Assembly: GCA_025769875.1 (NCBI GenBank) | Contig: JAGFNK010000064.1 | Span: 1-64,000 of the forward strand | DNA: 64,000 bases | Direction: 5' to 3' | DNA from: Russula earlei | Lineage: Eukaryota > Basidiomycota > Agaricomycetes > Russulales > Russulaceae | In this document: positions 46,923-59,899 of the stretch, in pieces | Position numbering within the stretch: the stretch's first letter is position 1 | How the letters are laid out: each line of letters begins with the position of its first letter | The notes under the pieces: model-generated | What the model was told of the DNA's origin: nothing | What the model saw: the letters and a program-made list of their open reading frames with translations, nothing else | Database searches by the model: none | Program-made: the position numbers and the translations under genes

Positions 46923-49900
46923 ATGAGTGATGAACAAGAGGAATACATTGCCGTTCTCAAGGCGTCGTATGACTACACACCCCAATCAGAAGAAGAAATA
47001 GAAATCAAAGAGGATCAACTACTTCTTCTCATTGAGAAAACTGACGACGAGTACGTCTCCCTCTCCCCCTACTCAACGCGCAGCTGACAGTATGCAGCTG
47101 GTGGAAAGTCAAACCAAAGGACGAGTCGGACAGCCAAGGTGGCCTCATCCCGTCTGCATACGTGGAGTCGGTGAGCATTGAAAACCTCGTGCCTTCTTCC
47201 CTGCCTTCCTTCCTACGCGATCAATGCCAACCCTTGTTCGGTTGGACACCATGCCAGCACCTCGCCTGGTCATCTCCTTCCTTGCATAGCGCTCGTCTCC
47301 ATCTGTGATATGGCGTCTCCTACTCTGTCCCCTCCAGACGACTGCTTCAGACGCACTATCAATACGGATGGAACCTCAAACCATGCCTTCTCCGATTTTT
47401 GGAATACTGTGGCATGGGGTTGGCGCTGATGTTCGCTTCTCTCTTCCACAGGCAGGACATTCGTCCGTTGTAAGGGCACAATACGACTATGACGCGGCCG
47501 CTCAAGGCGAGATATCCCTGAAAGAGGACCAAACATTATTCGTGTTTGGCGAGGAGGAAGACGGTTGGCTCCTTGTCCAAGAGAAGGAGAGCGGCAAGAT
47601 CGGCTACGTCCCCGGAAATTACGTCGAGGTCTTTTCCACCGTAAACTCACCCTCATCTCTCCACTGATCATCGCTGTTCACCTGCTAGGCTGTTGATGAT
47701 ACTGGTACCCCTCCTACTGCGCCTTCTGCGGCCTCTCACATCATCATTCCCGATTCCCCTCCTCGTCCTGCACCTCCAGTCGGCGTATACAACGACCCTG
47801 CGGAACTTGTCCGCTCCACCGCCTCCAAGTCCAAAGCAGATGCCATCAAGACTTGGGGAATCTCAGAGATCGACAAGAAAGGCAAGAAGAAGAAAGGCAC
47901 CCTCGGCATTGGCAATGGTGCCATATTTTTTGCAAGTGAGGTCGACAGGGCACGTTTTCAGTTGTTTTTGTTCATTGCCCACCACGGTGTTGACGTGGGT
48001 CCTCAATGACAGACTCCCGTGCGAAAGTGGCAGATTAACGACATCATTTCGGCTGAAATCGACAAGTCAAAACATGTACTTATCGAAGCAGGCGGCCCGG
48101 CAGCTGCGAGCCTCCACTTCCATGCGGGTAGCAAGGACACGGCTGAGGAGATCTTAGCGAAGCTCGAGGCCTCGCGCAGTCTCGCCACCAAGGTGGCCGA
48201 AACGGATCGTCGGTCGGAGCCGGAACCTGAGCCTCAGCCAGAGCCGGAGCCCGCACCCGCACTCGCACCTGCTTCCATACAGCGGACGCTTCCTCCGCCC
48301 TATACGTAGCGACGGCGCGCATAGTCCAAGTAAGAAAGGCGTGCACTTCTCCGAGGCTAGCCCCGCCATAATTCCCCCACGTCCCGCATCTCCTCCAGAT
48401 CAGGCGCAGCAAGAGGAGATTGTGGGTTTGGAAGCCGTCGCCTTGTATGACTTCCAGGCCCAGGGTGATGATGAGTTGACAGTAACCGAGGGTGATGCCC
48501 TGTGGATAATCGAACAAGACGGGGACGAGTGGTGGAAGTGTAGGAACTTGGAAGGCAATGAGGGTGTTGTGCCAGCCTCATATATTGAGGCGAGTTTCTG
48601 CTTCCCTGACCTCGAGTCCTCCTTGGCTAATTGAGAGGACCCTGCAGCCTACAGGTCTCGGCCGCTTACCTCCTCGGATAGTGGAGCCAGAAGAGGATGA
48701 AGTGGGTGGTGAAGCTGAACGCGAGGCGAAGGAGCGCGCTGCAGCTGAACGCGCAGAGCAGGAGGCGAAGAAGAAGGTACGTGAGCGCAAGGAGAAGCAG
48801 GAACAGGAACAGCGCGCCATGGCCGCTGCTATGGCTGCCGAAGCCGAGCGTAAGCGGAAAGAAACGGAGAGACGCGATCGCGAGGAACGTGAACGCGAGG
48901 AGCGTGCGAGGCGGGAGAGGGAGCGTGAGATAGAGGCTGAGGAGGAGGCCCCGAAGGAGAGACGAGCTCCAAGAAGTGCGGCAAAGGCAACTCGTTCACC
49001 CAAATCCATTGAACGCAAATCTGTCGAGAAACGTACGTGCTCTCACTCCCATTGGGATTACGTTCTCACGCACCCTCTTCTAGGTGCGCCCCCCGATCCA
49101 GGCCAGACGCGCGAGTGGCGCGATCGCACGGGGCAATTTCGCGTTGAGGCTGCTTTTCTTGGTTTCAAGAACGGGGTGCTTCGCTTACACAAGGTGAACG
49201 GTGTGATCATCGAGGTACCATCAGAGAAAATGTCAGTCGAAGACATGCGCCACGTCGAGAAGATCACAGGCCGTGCAGATTCGAACTCACGCAAGGCTGA
49301 CGATGATGACGAGCCACTGGAGAAACGTCGGCAAACACTCCAACCAGCTGCCGCCTCACAGAAGAAGGCTCCGCAGGTAGACTGGTTCGAGTTCTTCCTA
49401 AATGCAGGGTGCGATGTAGACGATTGCACGCGCTATGCTTCTGCCTTTGAGCGGGACAAGATTGACGAATCAATTCTACCTGATATTTCTGAAGGCACTC
49501 TGCGTACCCTGGGCTTGCGCGAAGGTGACATCATCCGCGTCACCAAAGCCATTGTAGCCCGTTATCCAAAATCTCCTGCAAAGCCTGCTTCCTCGGACGT
49601 GAACCTCCTCGGCGGTGACGAAGCGTCGACCTCTGCGCGCACCACACCGAGCCCCGGCCCGCCTAACTTGTTCGCTGGACCAGGAGGTCAGCTTAAGAAT
49701 GCGCGAAGAGGACGTCCGACTCCCAGCAAGACGGGTAGTGCAGCCCCGGGAGCTGTGGATCTCAGCGCCATCTCTACAGCCTCGGAGCAGATTGCGCGGT
49801 CGACGACGCCGCTTGTTTCTAGTCCGATATCTGCGCCAAACACAACTACGGTCACCTCACCAGTGCAAGTGCCGCCAAGGTCAAATTCAGCAGTCCCATC

Positions 49901-51389
49901 GGGATTTGATGACGATGCATGGACGAACAGACCTAGCTCGACCAAGCCTGTTGCGCCGACGCCCCCTGTCCCTCAGCGCGTTCCATCTGTGCCACCTCTA
50001 CCAGGTGCCCTTCCTGCTACATCCTCCGCACTCACTCAAGTCACAACCTCCACGCGCACCATCTGCCCCAGCAGCCACAGGCACGAAGACGGGCACGGGC
50101 ACTGGACTGTCGAATACGACAGAGGCCGACGTCTTTGACCAGCTTGCACGCCTTAGCCAGCTTCGCGTACAGAACCCAAACCCATCTGCCGCTCCAAAGC
50201 CCTCACCTGTGCCCTCGCCCTCGGTCACATCCCCTCTGCCAGTGGGCTACAACCAAGGGCTGGGCGTGGGTCCTTCGCCCTCACCGATGGGACAGCATTT
50301 GCAAGCCCCAACAGACGGGCTTGCTCCCTCCACCCGCACAAGGCGGCCCTCGCGGCCCATTTGCGCCTGTGCCTGCGAATCAAGGTCTCCTTGCCCCACT
50401 CGTCCCGACTACTACAGGCTTTAACGGGTTCGTGCCTACCCGCCCAGCTACGTCACCGTCGTTTTTGGGTCCACAGCCGACGGGGCTCCTTCAGCCGTCC
50501 CCGGTGGCACCGCAGCCCGTTGGATTCCAGTCGTCCTTAGGCCCGCAGCCGACTGGCTTCCAGCCATCTTTATCCTCGCAACCTATTGGATTCCAGCCGT
50601 CCTTAGCCCCGCAGCCGACTGGCTTCCAGCCATCTTTATCCTCGCAACCTATTGGATTCCAGCCGTCCTTAGCCCCGCAGCCGACTGGCTTCCAGCCATC
50701 TTTATCCTCCCAGCCTACTGGATTCCAGCCGTCCTTCCTCTCACAGCCAACTGGCTTCCAGCCTTCGCTCGCACCACAGCCCACGGGCTTTGGTGGGGCG
50801 CTGCCGTTTGGGAACGGTGGCGTGCCACCTGTGCCACCTCTCCCTGGATTATTCCAGAATGGCACATTTAACCAGCTTCAGCCCCGTTAGTAACGTGTTC
50901 TTTCTCTCGTCTCTTGTATATACTGACTTCTCATATTGCAGAGCCCACTGGCTTTAACCCCGGCTTTGGGCAATCACCATTCGGCAACGGGATCACTCCC
51001 CCTCCTCCAGTTCCGGCACCGCCGCTGCCACAATCGACGCCTGCAGGACCCGCTCAGAAGGACACGAACCCTGCGAATGTGTTTGCGGCTATGAAGGCGG
51101 GGACTTTTGCCAACGACTCGGCGCCGCAGTCTGCTGGTGAGGCATTCCTGCGCGCTGTCGATCGGGGTCGAGCGACGTCCTGATTTATGTCCCGTCTGTC
51201 TGTCAGATAAATATGACGCTCTGCGTATGCCACGTGAGTTGTTTTGTTATTCACACTTTGCAAGCGAGCAGTTGACCTGTCGACTTTTTATTTTTCTCGC
51301 CTTTTATTTCAGCGACGCCGCTGAGCGCGCAGCCGACAGGGTGGGGCTTTCCTGGTTTCCCGGGAGGGTATTCTGGATATTCACGATAA
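46923..51389 (+). CDS. SLA1: SLA1-like endocytic actin-assembly adaptor
   Basis: Starts at ATG 46,923. Exons include 46,923-47,050, 47,098-47,170, 47,452-47,640, 47,689-47,940, 48,013 onward, up to 49,032, 49,084-50,885, 50,942-51,136, 51,207-51,233 and 51,313-51,389. Domains in order: SH3-1 (ASYDYTPQ...DWWKVKPK), SH3-2 (AQYDYDAA...GYVPGNYVEV), a lysine-rich link (KKGKKKKGTLGIGNG), SH3-3 (ALYDFQAQGDDELTVTEGD), a Glu/Arg coiled coil, SHD1 (REWRDRTGQFRVEAAFLGF), SHD2/SAM-like (DWFEFFLNAGCDVDDCTRYA) and a C-terminal array of L-x-x-Q-x-T-G repeats. In yeast SLA1 links cargo and clathrin to the Las17/Pan1 actin machinery. As written the frame slips by one surplus base near 48,305, near 50,035 and at the C-run 50,306-50,309, while the protein stays homologous throughout. 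Confidence 0.9.
50545..50760 (+). repeat. 66-bp tandem repeats in SLA1 (Q-P-T-G type)
   Basis: GCAGCCGACTGGCTTCCAGC recurs at 50,545, 50,611 and 50,677, a 66-bp (22-codon) period; a fourth, diverged unit follows. Each unit encodes two motifs, one AP/GPQPTG and one SSQPIG or SSQPTG. Confidence 0.88.
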
Positions 51390-51620
51390 CGAGATTACGA
51401 ATTTTTATGGAATTTGATGCCTGTTTGGGGAAGTGTTCGTGTCATTTGTTTTCTCCGACTCTTTCTTCCACTCCGCAGTCTCTTGACATTTTCCACCACT
51501 TTATCACTCTGTTTGAAGTTTGGAGCGGAACATATGAAACAGAAAAAAAGTGCATTGAAAAAACAAAGGATTAAATAAACAGTGATGCGATGAGGTAGTG
51601 ACATAAAGTAAGGGTGAGGG
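51390..51620. terminator. Convergent 3' ends of SLA1 and SEC7
   Basis: 231 bp between the two stop codons, AT-richer than the flanks. It must hold both polyadenylation signals. Confidence 0.5.
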
Positions 51621-54600
51621 TCATGAGGGTTCTATGATGCCTTGAGCATAGCCAACACGAAGGAAATATTCCTTGAGTCCATCCCGGATATCTTGTGAAG
51701 TATCCCGGGCCAGCAGCTCGGTTGCGAGAGGGTAGATTGCAGGAAGGTATCGAGTGAACTGGCAATAAAGCCGATCAGGTTGGGGATCTCGAAGGAAGAG
51801 AAGGCCGGACATACGGCTTTGTCGTCAAACTTGCAAAATCCGTGTAATATTTCGGCAACCACGGGCGTCCATGCTGCAATGTTTTTAGCCTGCGTGTCGG
51901 CCTTCAGTTTTGTGTAATCTTGGAGGACGCCCAAACCGAGGCTGCGCGCACGAGAGTCGTCAGGAGGTGTATGGGACAAAAAGGGAGACACGTAGCGTAC
52001 GGGAGTAATCGCTCTGCAACTTGTGGCTGTGCGGTTTGGTGCTCCGGCCGGGGATCGTAGTACATTCGCAAGAGGATATGCACCAAGGTCGCCGCACTAC
52101 TCGATTCCTGCTTTAGCAAGTTCGGAAGGTGTTTCATGAATCCTGATAGCGCTCTTAGCCTTGTGTGGATCATTCACAACAACTCTGTGCACTCACCCAC
52201 TTTCCATAGTCCAGTCCGGAGCTCTTTATCCTCGTTGAACATCCGTGCGAACTGGTAACTATGGTCTAGCACGCCCATCAAACGCAAAAGATGTTCTGGG
52301 GGGATTGTGCGGTACACTTCGTCGTTCCGCAGCAGGTCGTTGGTCGTTTCGATGAGCAGGAGCTGCAATACGCATTTGACAATGATTTGCTTGAAGACCC
52401 GCCGGCGATCGTTCAGTGTTGACTTGGGGGACGTCCTTTGGTTGTCATTCTGGGTTGGCGACAAGGGAGCGGGGATAATGGCCTGGCCGTCACCATCTGT
52501 CGGAATGTAGGAAGATTCTAGCCCAGAGGAGCAGTGAAGACCTACCATTGGTCTCTTGAGGCTCTGGCGTACCACTATCAATCTCAACCCGAAGACTCTC
52601 GTCAAATAGCTGATGGGGCGTTGTGGTACGGAAGAGTTTGACGAAGGTTGTCGCTACGCGCTCCCATCGTACAACACTCAGCTTCTTGACGTTGTTTTCG
52701 AGCAACTGTTGTAAACATGATGTACCTATCCGCGCGAGGGTGTCATTTTCTGCAAGGGGTAATTAGTGTCGGCACATGTCAGAACTCAACAACATGCCTT
52801 GGCAAATGCAGACGCAAAGAAGGTCCAGTAAGCCGTCCAGGAATCTCTCCAAGATATCGAAGTAGAAGGTATAAAGATCAATCAAATCTCTAAGAGCTTG
52901 TATCATGGTCGTTGATAACCAGACACTCATGTCCTCTTGTGTGCTAAACCGGGAGAGGTCTTGGCTCGATTTTAGAACAGCGAAGATGGGGAAGAGAAGT
53001 TCCTGGCAGACTGTGTCCCAAAACTCGACGGGGAATGACGACCCATGCCTCTTGAGGGTGTTGAACAGTGAATCCAGTGCTCTACAACCAAAAATTGGGG
53101 TTGAGTGGTTAGCACGACAATAAATGTACTCACAGTCGTCGCACTTCGAGATCTTCTCCGTTCATAATAATGTCATAGAAACCGAAAAGGGCTGGGAACC
53201 AGTACTTGATCATCGGGTCATCGATGCCAATATTCTGTGGGCCGGCTGCCGTAAGACCACATTCCGGCGTGTTGAGCATAACTGGAATAACGCCTCGAAG
53301 CATGGCGATCGCAAGAAGACTGATCTTCTGGTATTTGCTAACTTTGCAGAAGTCTGTGATGCATACCGTCAGATCTGTGAAGGCACCGTATCGAACAACA
53401 GCCGCAAAGTGCTCCTTGTTAAGTCGGGTGACGATTTCGAATGCGGAGCTCGTAATCCGTTCTATTCGAAAAAAGTGAGGTATTATCACATAAGGAACAA
53501 GCCCCTACGTGCCGGTCAAAACTTTGGATGCGGCAGAAAAAACACCGAACATCGTCCGCCAACCAGAGCGCATATTTTGAACGCGAGCTTGAATCATTTG
53601 CTGTAGGCACTGCAATACCTGTGCCGGAGTCAAATGCTTTTTCCCATTAACATATAATAAAAGATTACCATATCTCGGATCTCCGGATTCGCATTATGGG
53701 TCATCGTGTACTCAAACGGTCTCAAGAAATCTTTTTGGAACTTGAAATGGGGTAACTCTTCCTTTTCTAAGAACCGCATGGCAAGTTGTCGCAGGGAATC
53801 AAGGGCAAAGAAGCCCACATGAGGATTACTATGACAGCAGACCTACGATGCGGTTGGCAGGAAGAGGGGCAGAGAATCTGGATGAACTCACTTGATTAAA
53901 ATGCTCCCCGAGAATGTCCCATAGATTCGACCATTCTAAACGGATACGACTCATGTTGTAATACGAAATCTCGACAAGCTTTTGCAGACTGAATAGCCGG
54001 GGATGTTGAGAAAGGCCAGAGGACTGGATCTCTTCCCATGATACGTCACATAAGGCTTGGACAAAGTCGACGATGGCGGTCTTCCATGGGGTTAGCATCA
54101 GTCTATTTAGGATGTTTCGACTGCCAACGTACCCCAGTCAGATAGTGGCTTAATGAGAAGACCATGTCGGCAGCGACAGTAATGTGCGTTGAGCGGCTCT
54201 CATTCGCCAACTCTTCATTAGGAAGCCTTCGGATTTTCCTAAGGAAGATGGGATGTGATCGTGAGACAACGAAGGTCGGAAGAGTTGACTGTATAGTACC
54301 CCTTGCGGCCGTCTGGAACGTCAACACCGCTACTGATCAGCTGCATGTGCTCCAGCTGGCTGACACATGACAAGACTTCATGCCATGACCCCTTGAGATT
54401 GTTACCTTCGGTGACGGCCACATCAAGTAGGGCTTTGATTGCCTCCATGTTCTTTGCCTTCATCTCGCCCAGATTATTGAGGAATGTGAATTTGGCGAGA
54501 GTTGTCACAAAGGCATTCCGCTCCAGCTCAAGGTCGAAGAAGCACACGATGCGGATCGCATTTCTGAATCCATCCAAGCACAGCTCAACGACCTCCATGT

Positions 54601-57600
54601 CGTCTGTTTGCTGCAACGGCCCAGAAATACCAGCCAGCACAGGTATCCAAGCCACTTCAAACATGGGACGAACGTGGACGAAGTGCGACGCGCTATAGAA
54701 CTGATCGCTGCTTTTTGCACCTTTGCGCTGTGAGCGCATTAAGGTCTTGAAAAGAGCCTGTAGGACAGAAATGTGTCCGTGACCCTTGTCGTCGGTAGCG
54801 AGGCTTAACGCACCTCGGTTTTGTTAGCCATGCCACTCGATTGAAGCATGTACGCCTCTCGCTGGAGGTCGCGCCCAACAGAAACAAGGGCACCTGCGAT
54901 ACCTGGCCCAGAAGCGACAACCTGCCCGAGAGCTGCATCCAACTCGTCCTTCATACGGATCTCATTGTTCACGATGTCGTCGTAGATGCTGGATAAGAGC
55001 TCCTCAGGAAGATCGACGCCATCATTGATCCCACGATTGTTTTTGATGAAATCGTTCTTCGTCATCCGGTGCTTGACTTGCGGATTATGAGCATCTGTGT
55101 TCAACATGATAGTTGAATAGGATAGCACATAAGCGGCATCTACCTAGTTGTAAGCACCAAGTCAGTTAAGGTGGACTGAGCATGCTCACCAGCATTGGCA
55201 AATGGAGTTTGCGTATTACCCTCAATATACCGCTCAGCAAACTTGAGCATAAAACGATCAATCTTCTGCGCCTCCCCAGGGAGACGGAACGCCTGCAAGA
55301 ACAAGCGGAGGGCGTCGACGAACCCAGTATTACGAAGGTCGATCATGTCAACAAAGGCATGCATGGTCGCGATGTTGTCCTCGTCACTAATGGCAATCAG
55401 CATATAATAAGAAGTAGTGACAGAAACGGACCCTTCGCCAAGGTACTCTCCGATCATGATTTTGCTCAAGCCATCAGTGTTGTGCAAGAACTTAGCGACG
55501 TCTTGGGGCCCTTTCCCCAAAATAAACCCTGTCTCGATCAGAAATTGTATACCCTTGACAAAATACGGATCGAACTGATGTTTCATCATCATATACGACG
55601 ATATTACGCACCTTCTTCGGCTTCTGGTTAAACCTCTTAATCCCTTCCATCAGAGTTGTTTTTTTCTGTTTCGCACTCTCAAACCTGCTAGGGTCGTCGG
55701 AGAAATCAGGTGTCGGACCTCTCGCGACGTCCGGGGGTGGAAGTCGATCAAGGGATGCTGATGCGTCTGGCGTGGGCATATCAATACCGGGGTCCTCTGA
55801 CGTCACACTCTTCCCAGTGCCCCAAGCTACAAGGGAACGCAGCACAGAGACAAGACATTCAAGACCTTGTCGTCGTATCTGCGCCTCGGACTGGATAGGT
55901 GTTGTGGGATCAGCGGTACTTGGGCCACTGAGAGCGGTAGTGCTAAGAGAAGGCGCTAGCGTCGCATTGTGCGGCTTCGTTAGTGGTGCGGCGGTGGTGG
56001 TACCAGTTGATTCAGCGTTCTTTTGGCTTGGAGCGCTGGATTGTGAGCTACTGCTGAGTTTCGTGATGACATTGACCAAGCTGTCAAGAGCGTCAAGGTC
56101 GACACTTCAGCGGCATAAAATTGATCATCACTGACTGCTCGTAAATGTTATCTGCCGCCTCACTGTCGCAGTCATAGTTGATATAGATGTCCACGAGCGC
56201 CTGTGGGTCCTGACAAAGCCTCGAGAGCATGGAGAGAATAACTAATTTCTGTTTCATCGTGGAGGTCTTCATCTCCAAAATTGGGATGAAAATTTCGTGA
56301 AACAAAACCTCGATTTCCTTCTTCAACTTGGCACGCAGGCTAGACAGAGTGCGCCAGAAAATTTCCACACTTATCTCGAAGACTTGCGGCACAGGACTGA
56401 CGGCATTCCGGCTAAGGGACAAACAGAGATATTGATTCGCCATTTGGATGAAGGAACTCGCCTCATGAGAGCTAGAGGAATAGACGATGGATGTCGGGGA
56501 CGCAATGACGTCCATATGGGAACTTAAAATTATCAGCACCATATGCAGCGACAGCAGCTTTGAGCGCATGCCATGGGACTTAAGATCGCGTTCACTGGGA
56601 CAGTCAGTCAGCTGTGGTGCGAAGGAGAGGAAACCATCTGCGTACCTTTCGGTATTTAACGGTTTCATTGTGAGTTTGCACATGGCACGGAACACCAAGA
56701 ATGCGTCTTTGAGGAAAAGATCTTTCGTAGACAAATGCCGATGACTAGTGACACCATTCACGTGTGATTCCTCGAGCTCGGGTTGTTCTCTATGGTCAAG
56801 TTTACTTGCGAAACCAGCAGGTTATACACGGCACTTACGGATGCACTGGAGAGGTTTCTAGGACTTCAGCTGATGTAGAAACGGCAGCATCGTGTTCACT
56901 GCGCTTCTCCTGGAAGGACTCCGCTTCAGCCTCTCTCACGGGTAACGCAGGCGCAACCACGGAGTCTGGGGTCGATAGCGCGACAGAGCCACGCCTTGAC
57001 GAGACCCCGCTCATTCCCGGATCTGTAACGCGTTCATGGTCTGTACTCCCGGACGTCGCTACTGTCTTGCAACGCGCGAACACGTGGTTCACCATCTGTG
57101 TGAGGCCACCCTGAGCGACCGTCTGATTGACAGGATCGTTGCTCATAAGAAAGACGTTATACACAGTCCGTACCGCCTTGAGAAGTGCGCTCTGGTGAAC
57201 CAGAATAGTTTGCGAGAGCACCAGCGCGAGCAGGGCCCTGACGACTTGAAGAGAGACGGCATCCGGAGAGGTCTCAGTATGGCAAGAAGTGATCGTATGT
57301 ACGACAAGATCAACGAGTGAGGGTTCCGGAATATTCGAGTGAGAATCTCGACGTCCAGAACCTGGCGATGGAGGCGGGGACGGTAGCGAAGCAAGATGTG
57401 ACGAAGAATCGTCAAGGAAGAACGAATGAGAAATGAGCTTGGTAATACAGTCCAGCGAGGCAATCATCAACTTCTCAGAGCGCGTCTCACATGCAAGACG
57501 AAGAGGCTCGAAGATCTCACGAGGCCGGTCTCCCGCCTGATCCGCCCGGACCAACTCGAGTGCTTTCTGTGTGCTCTCGCGAAGTGACGTGGATTTTTTA

Positions 57601-58385
57601 GCTTCACGCGACGCGGCGATCGTCTCAAGAGCAGATGTGATGAGCACCGAAGAAACAGGATTTCCCCTGGGGATAGTCAACGAACGTCGGTGCATTGCAC
57701 CCCCTGGAGAGGGTGCGGAGGGCAAAGAGTTGGCGGACGATGATGGGGATCCTGTGTTGTGGGTACCGTTCCGCTGTACGGCAGGTAGACTATCTCGATG
57801 TATGATCGAAGACTTGATAGGGATGGGTACCTTCTCGGGGGGAGTGGGCGGTGAGAATGGAGAAGGCGGGGCGTCAGGAAGGGAGATGGACTTCGGTTCG
57901 GGCTTCGTCATGTCTGAATGAAGTTTGAAGGAGGCAGAAGTAAGGAGAACTTACGTCGAGTGCAGACAGCTGCGCGCTTGTATCGGGATTTGTTGCATAG
58001 TCATTCGGTACTGCGTGTTCATTCACAACATAACCCTGGATGTCTTCCTGAGCCTCCTAATATTCAGGTTACAGTGAGAGATGGGGAAACACACGTTGGG
58101 CTTGTCATTGTTCAGTGATACGTTCTGTAGACTGTCCCTGTCGTCGCTTCCGGTTTGACTACCGTCCACCGATTCCCGTCGTTCCTCGAAGCTGGGTTCA
58201 ATTTGGATGGCATCTGAGCTCAAGCCTTCTAACGACTTGTTCACACCCGTATCAGCGTGTCCGTTCGTTGTTGTGCCATCATGTTTGGCGGTAGGCTTCT
58301 TGAGATCACCAACGTCTGCGTGTATCGAAGTTGGGACTTCTACGTCTTGACCTAGCCGAGACGAGGGATCACTATTCGTGGCCAT
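51621..58385 (-). CDS. SEC7: SEC7/BIG-type ARF guanine nucleotide exchange factor
   Basis: Large multi-exon gene from ATG 58,385 to TGA 51,621. It activates ARF GTPases at the late Golgi. A Ser/Thr-rich N-terminus is followed by the DCB region (56,835-57,900), then the HUS region with the HUS box YINYDCD near 56,180. The Sec7 domain lies at about 55,590-54,930, with the catalytic glutamate in [17 protein letters not shown] and [14 protein letters not shown] regions follow to the end ([19 protein letters not shown]...[12 protein letters not shown]). Introns interrupt the Sec7 domain after GEYLGEG and after TPFANA. The residues linked to brefeldin A sensitivity (Tyr-Ser, Asp, Met in the MLNTDAHNP segment) are present. 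One splice site near 57,910 is ambiguous. The gene looks intact. Confidence 0.93.
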
Positions 58386-58566
58386 TCACGCCCGACGCTC
58401 TATTCTTGCGTTTTTAGTAGCCGTCGAAGGGGGAAGGGTGACGGAGTGGTGTTCACTGTGGCCGTGGCTGTGATGGAGGGGGGAACACTGATGGGAAAAC
58501 GCTAATCTGAGCTGGGCGTGTTCGAGGCACCGAAATTAAAATATTTCGCCTAATTTCATCTCACTC
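58386..58566. promoter_or_regulatory. Compact divergent promoter SEC7 / DHS
   Basis: Only 181 bp separate the two start codons, so both genes share a short bidirectional control region. No TATA box is obvious. Confidence 0.6.
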
Positions 58567-59899
58567 ATGTCCTCCATAATCCCGCAAGAGGCCTCTGCGG
58601 CCATACTTAAACACTCAGAACCCGTGCCAGATGAGGCCGTTGCAGTTCTTGGTCCCAATTTTGACGAACGCCCAACCCTGGAAACGCTGCTCGGATCTTA
58701 TGAGCGGATTGGCTTTCAAGCGAACAGCCTGGGCAAAGCAATCAACATCGTGAATAAAATGGTGGGCGCCCCGCTCTGTCAATATGTAACTTGACACCCC
58801 AACATCCGCCCGTTTCAGCGTCGTTGGCGCCTCTCTGATGAACCAGTCCCTGACGATGAATCGGAGGAGCTCGCCAATCCTGATGTCCGCGCCCGAACAC
58901 GCTGTAACATCTTTCTCGGCTATACATCGAATCTCATATCTTCTGGCCTTCGCGAAGTTATTTTGCATCTTGTGAAACACAAGCACGTTGCGTGCATCGT
59001 TACTACCGCCGGTGGCGTGGAGGAGGACTTCATCAAATGCCTTGGCAAAACCTATCTCGCCGACTTCTCCCTGGATGGCGCCGACTTGCGTAGGCGCGGC
59101 ATGAATCGTATCGGCAACCTCATTATACCGAATGACAACTACTGCAAATTTGAGGATTGGGTGACTCCGATATTAGACGCTATGCTTGCGGAGCAGAAGG
59201 CCAATGACTATGTATGGACGCCAAGCTCATTCATCCGCCGTCTGGGTAAGGAGATAAATAATGAAGAGTCTGTGTACTATTGGGCGTACAAAGTGAACAT
59301 AACTGTTTCTCCTACCTGCTTCGCTGAGGCTGCCACAGAATGATATTCCCATCTTTTGTCCTGCCTTGACAGACGGCTCCATCGGAGATATGATTTATTT
59401 CCATTCGTTCAAGTCACCCGGTCTAGTTCTGGACATCGTTGGCGACATCCGAGCCCTGAACGAACTCGCTCGTACGTCCATAAAGGCGGGCATGATCATC
59501 CTTGGTGGTGGTGTCTGCAAGCACCAGATCGCAAATGCGATGCTCATAGTGCGCGCCACCTGACTCCCAGAACGGTAGTTCCTGATTATGGGCCCAGCGT
59601 AATGGTGCAGACTATTCTGTGTTCATCGTACGCCTTACCTGCTCTATAACCGTTCTTTTGTTAAAGTGTTTGCATAGAACACTGGCCAAGAATTCGACGG
59701 TTCCGATTCTGGGGCGCGACCGGACGAAGCAATTTCATGGGGTAAAATACGGGCAGGGTCAGAATCTGTAAAGGTGTGCTGCCGTATTTTTCACAGTCAT
59801 TGCTTAAGCCACTACATTTTCCAGGTATTTGCGGATGCTACGCTTGTGTTCCCATTGTTGGTAGCAGCGACTTTCGCGCAAGATGTACGTCCCCCGTAA
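58567..59899 (+). CDS. DYS1: Deoxyhypusine synthase, 359 aa
   Basis: Makes deoxyhypusine on the eIF5A precursor from spermidine, the first step of hypusine formation in the cytosol. Six exons join exactly: 58,567-58,761, 58,819-59,292, 59,339-59,548, 59,598-59,627, 59,678-59,773 and 59,825-59,899. The protein has the family landmarks [67 protein letters not shown] and [18 protein letters not shown]. The active-site lysine is in SWGKI. Length matches the usual 360-370. All phases are 0. It starts 181 bp from SEC7 on the other strand. Confidence 0.96.

Noticed and set aside
48578..49018. 146-codon serine-rich minus-strand frame
   Set aside because: Antisense of the Glu/Arg coiled coil of SLA1.
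54303..54698. 131-codon plus-strand frame inside SEC7
   Set aside because: Opposite strand matches SEC7 HDS sequence; the frame has no support of its own.
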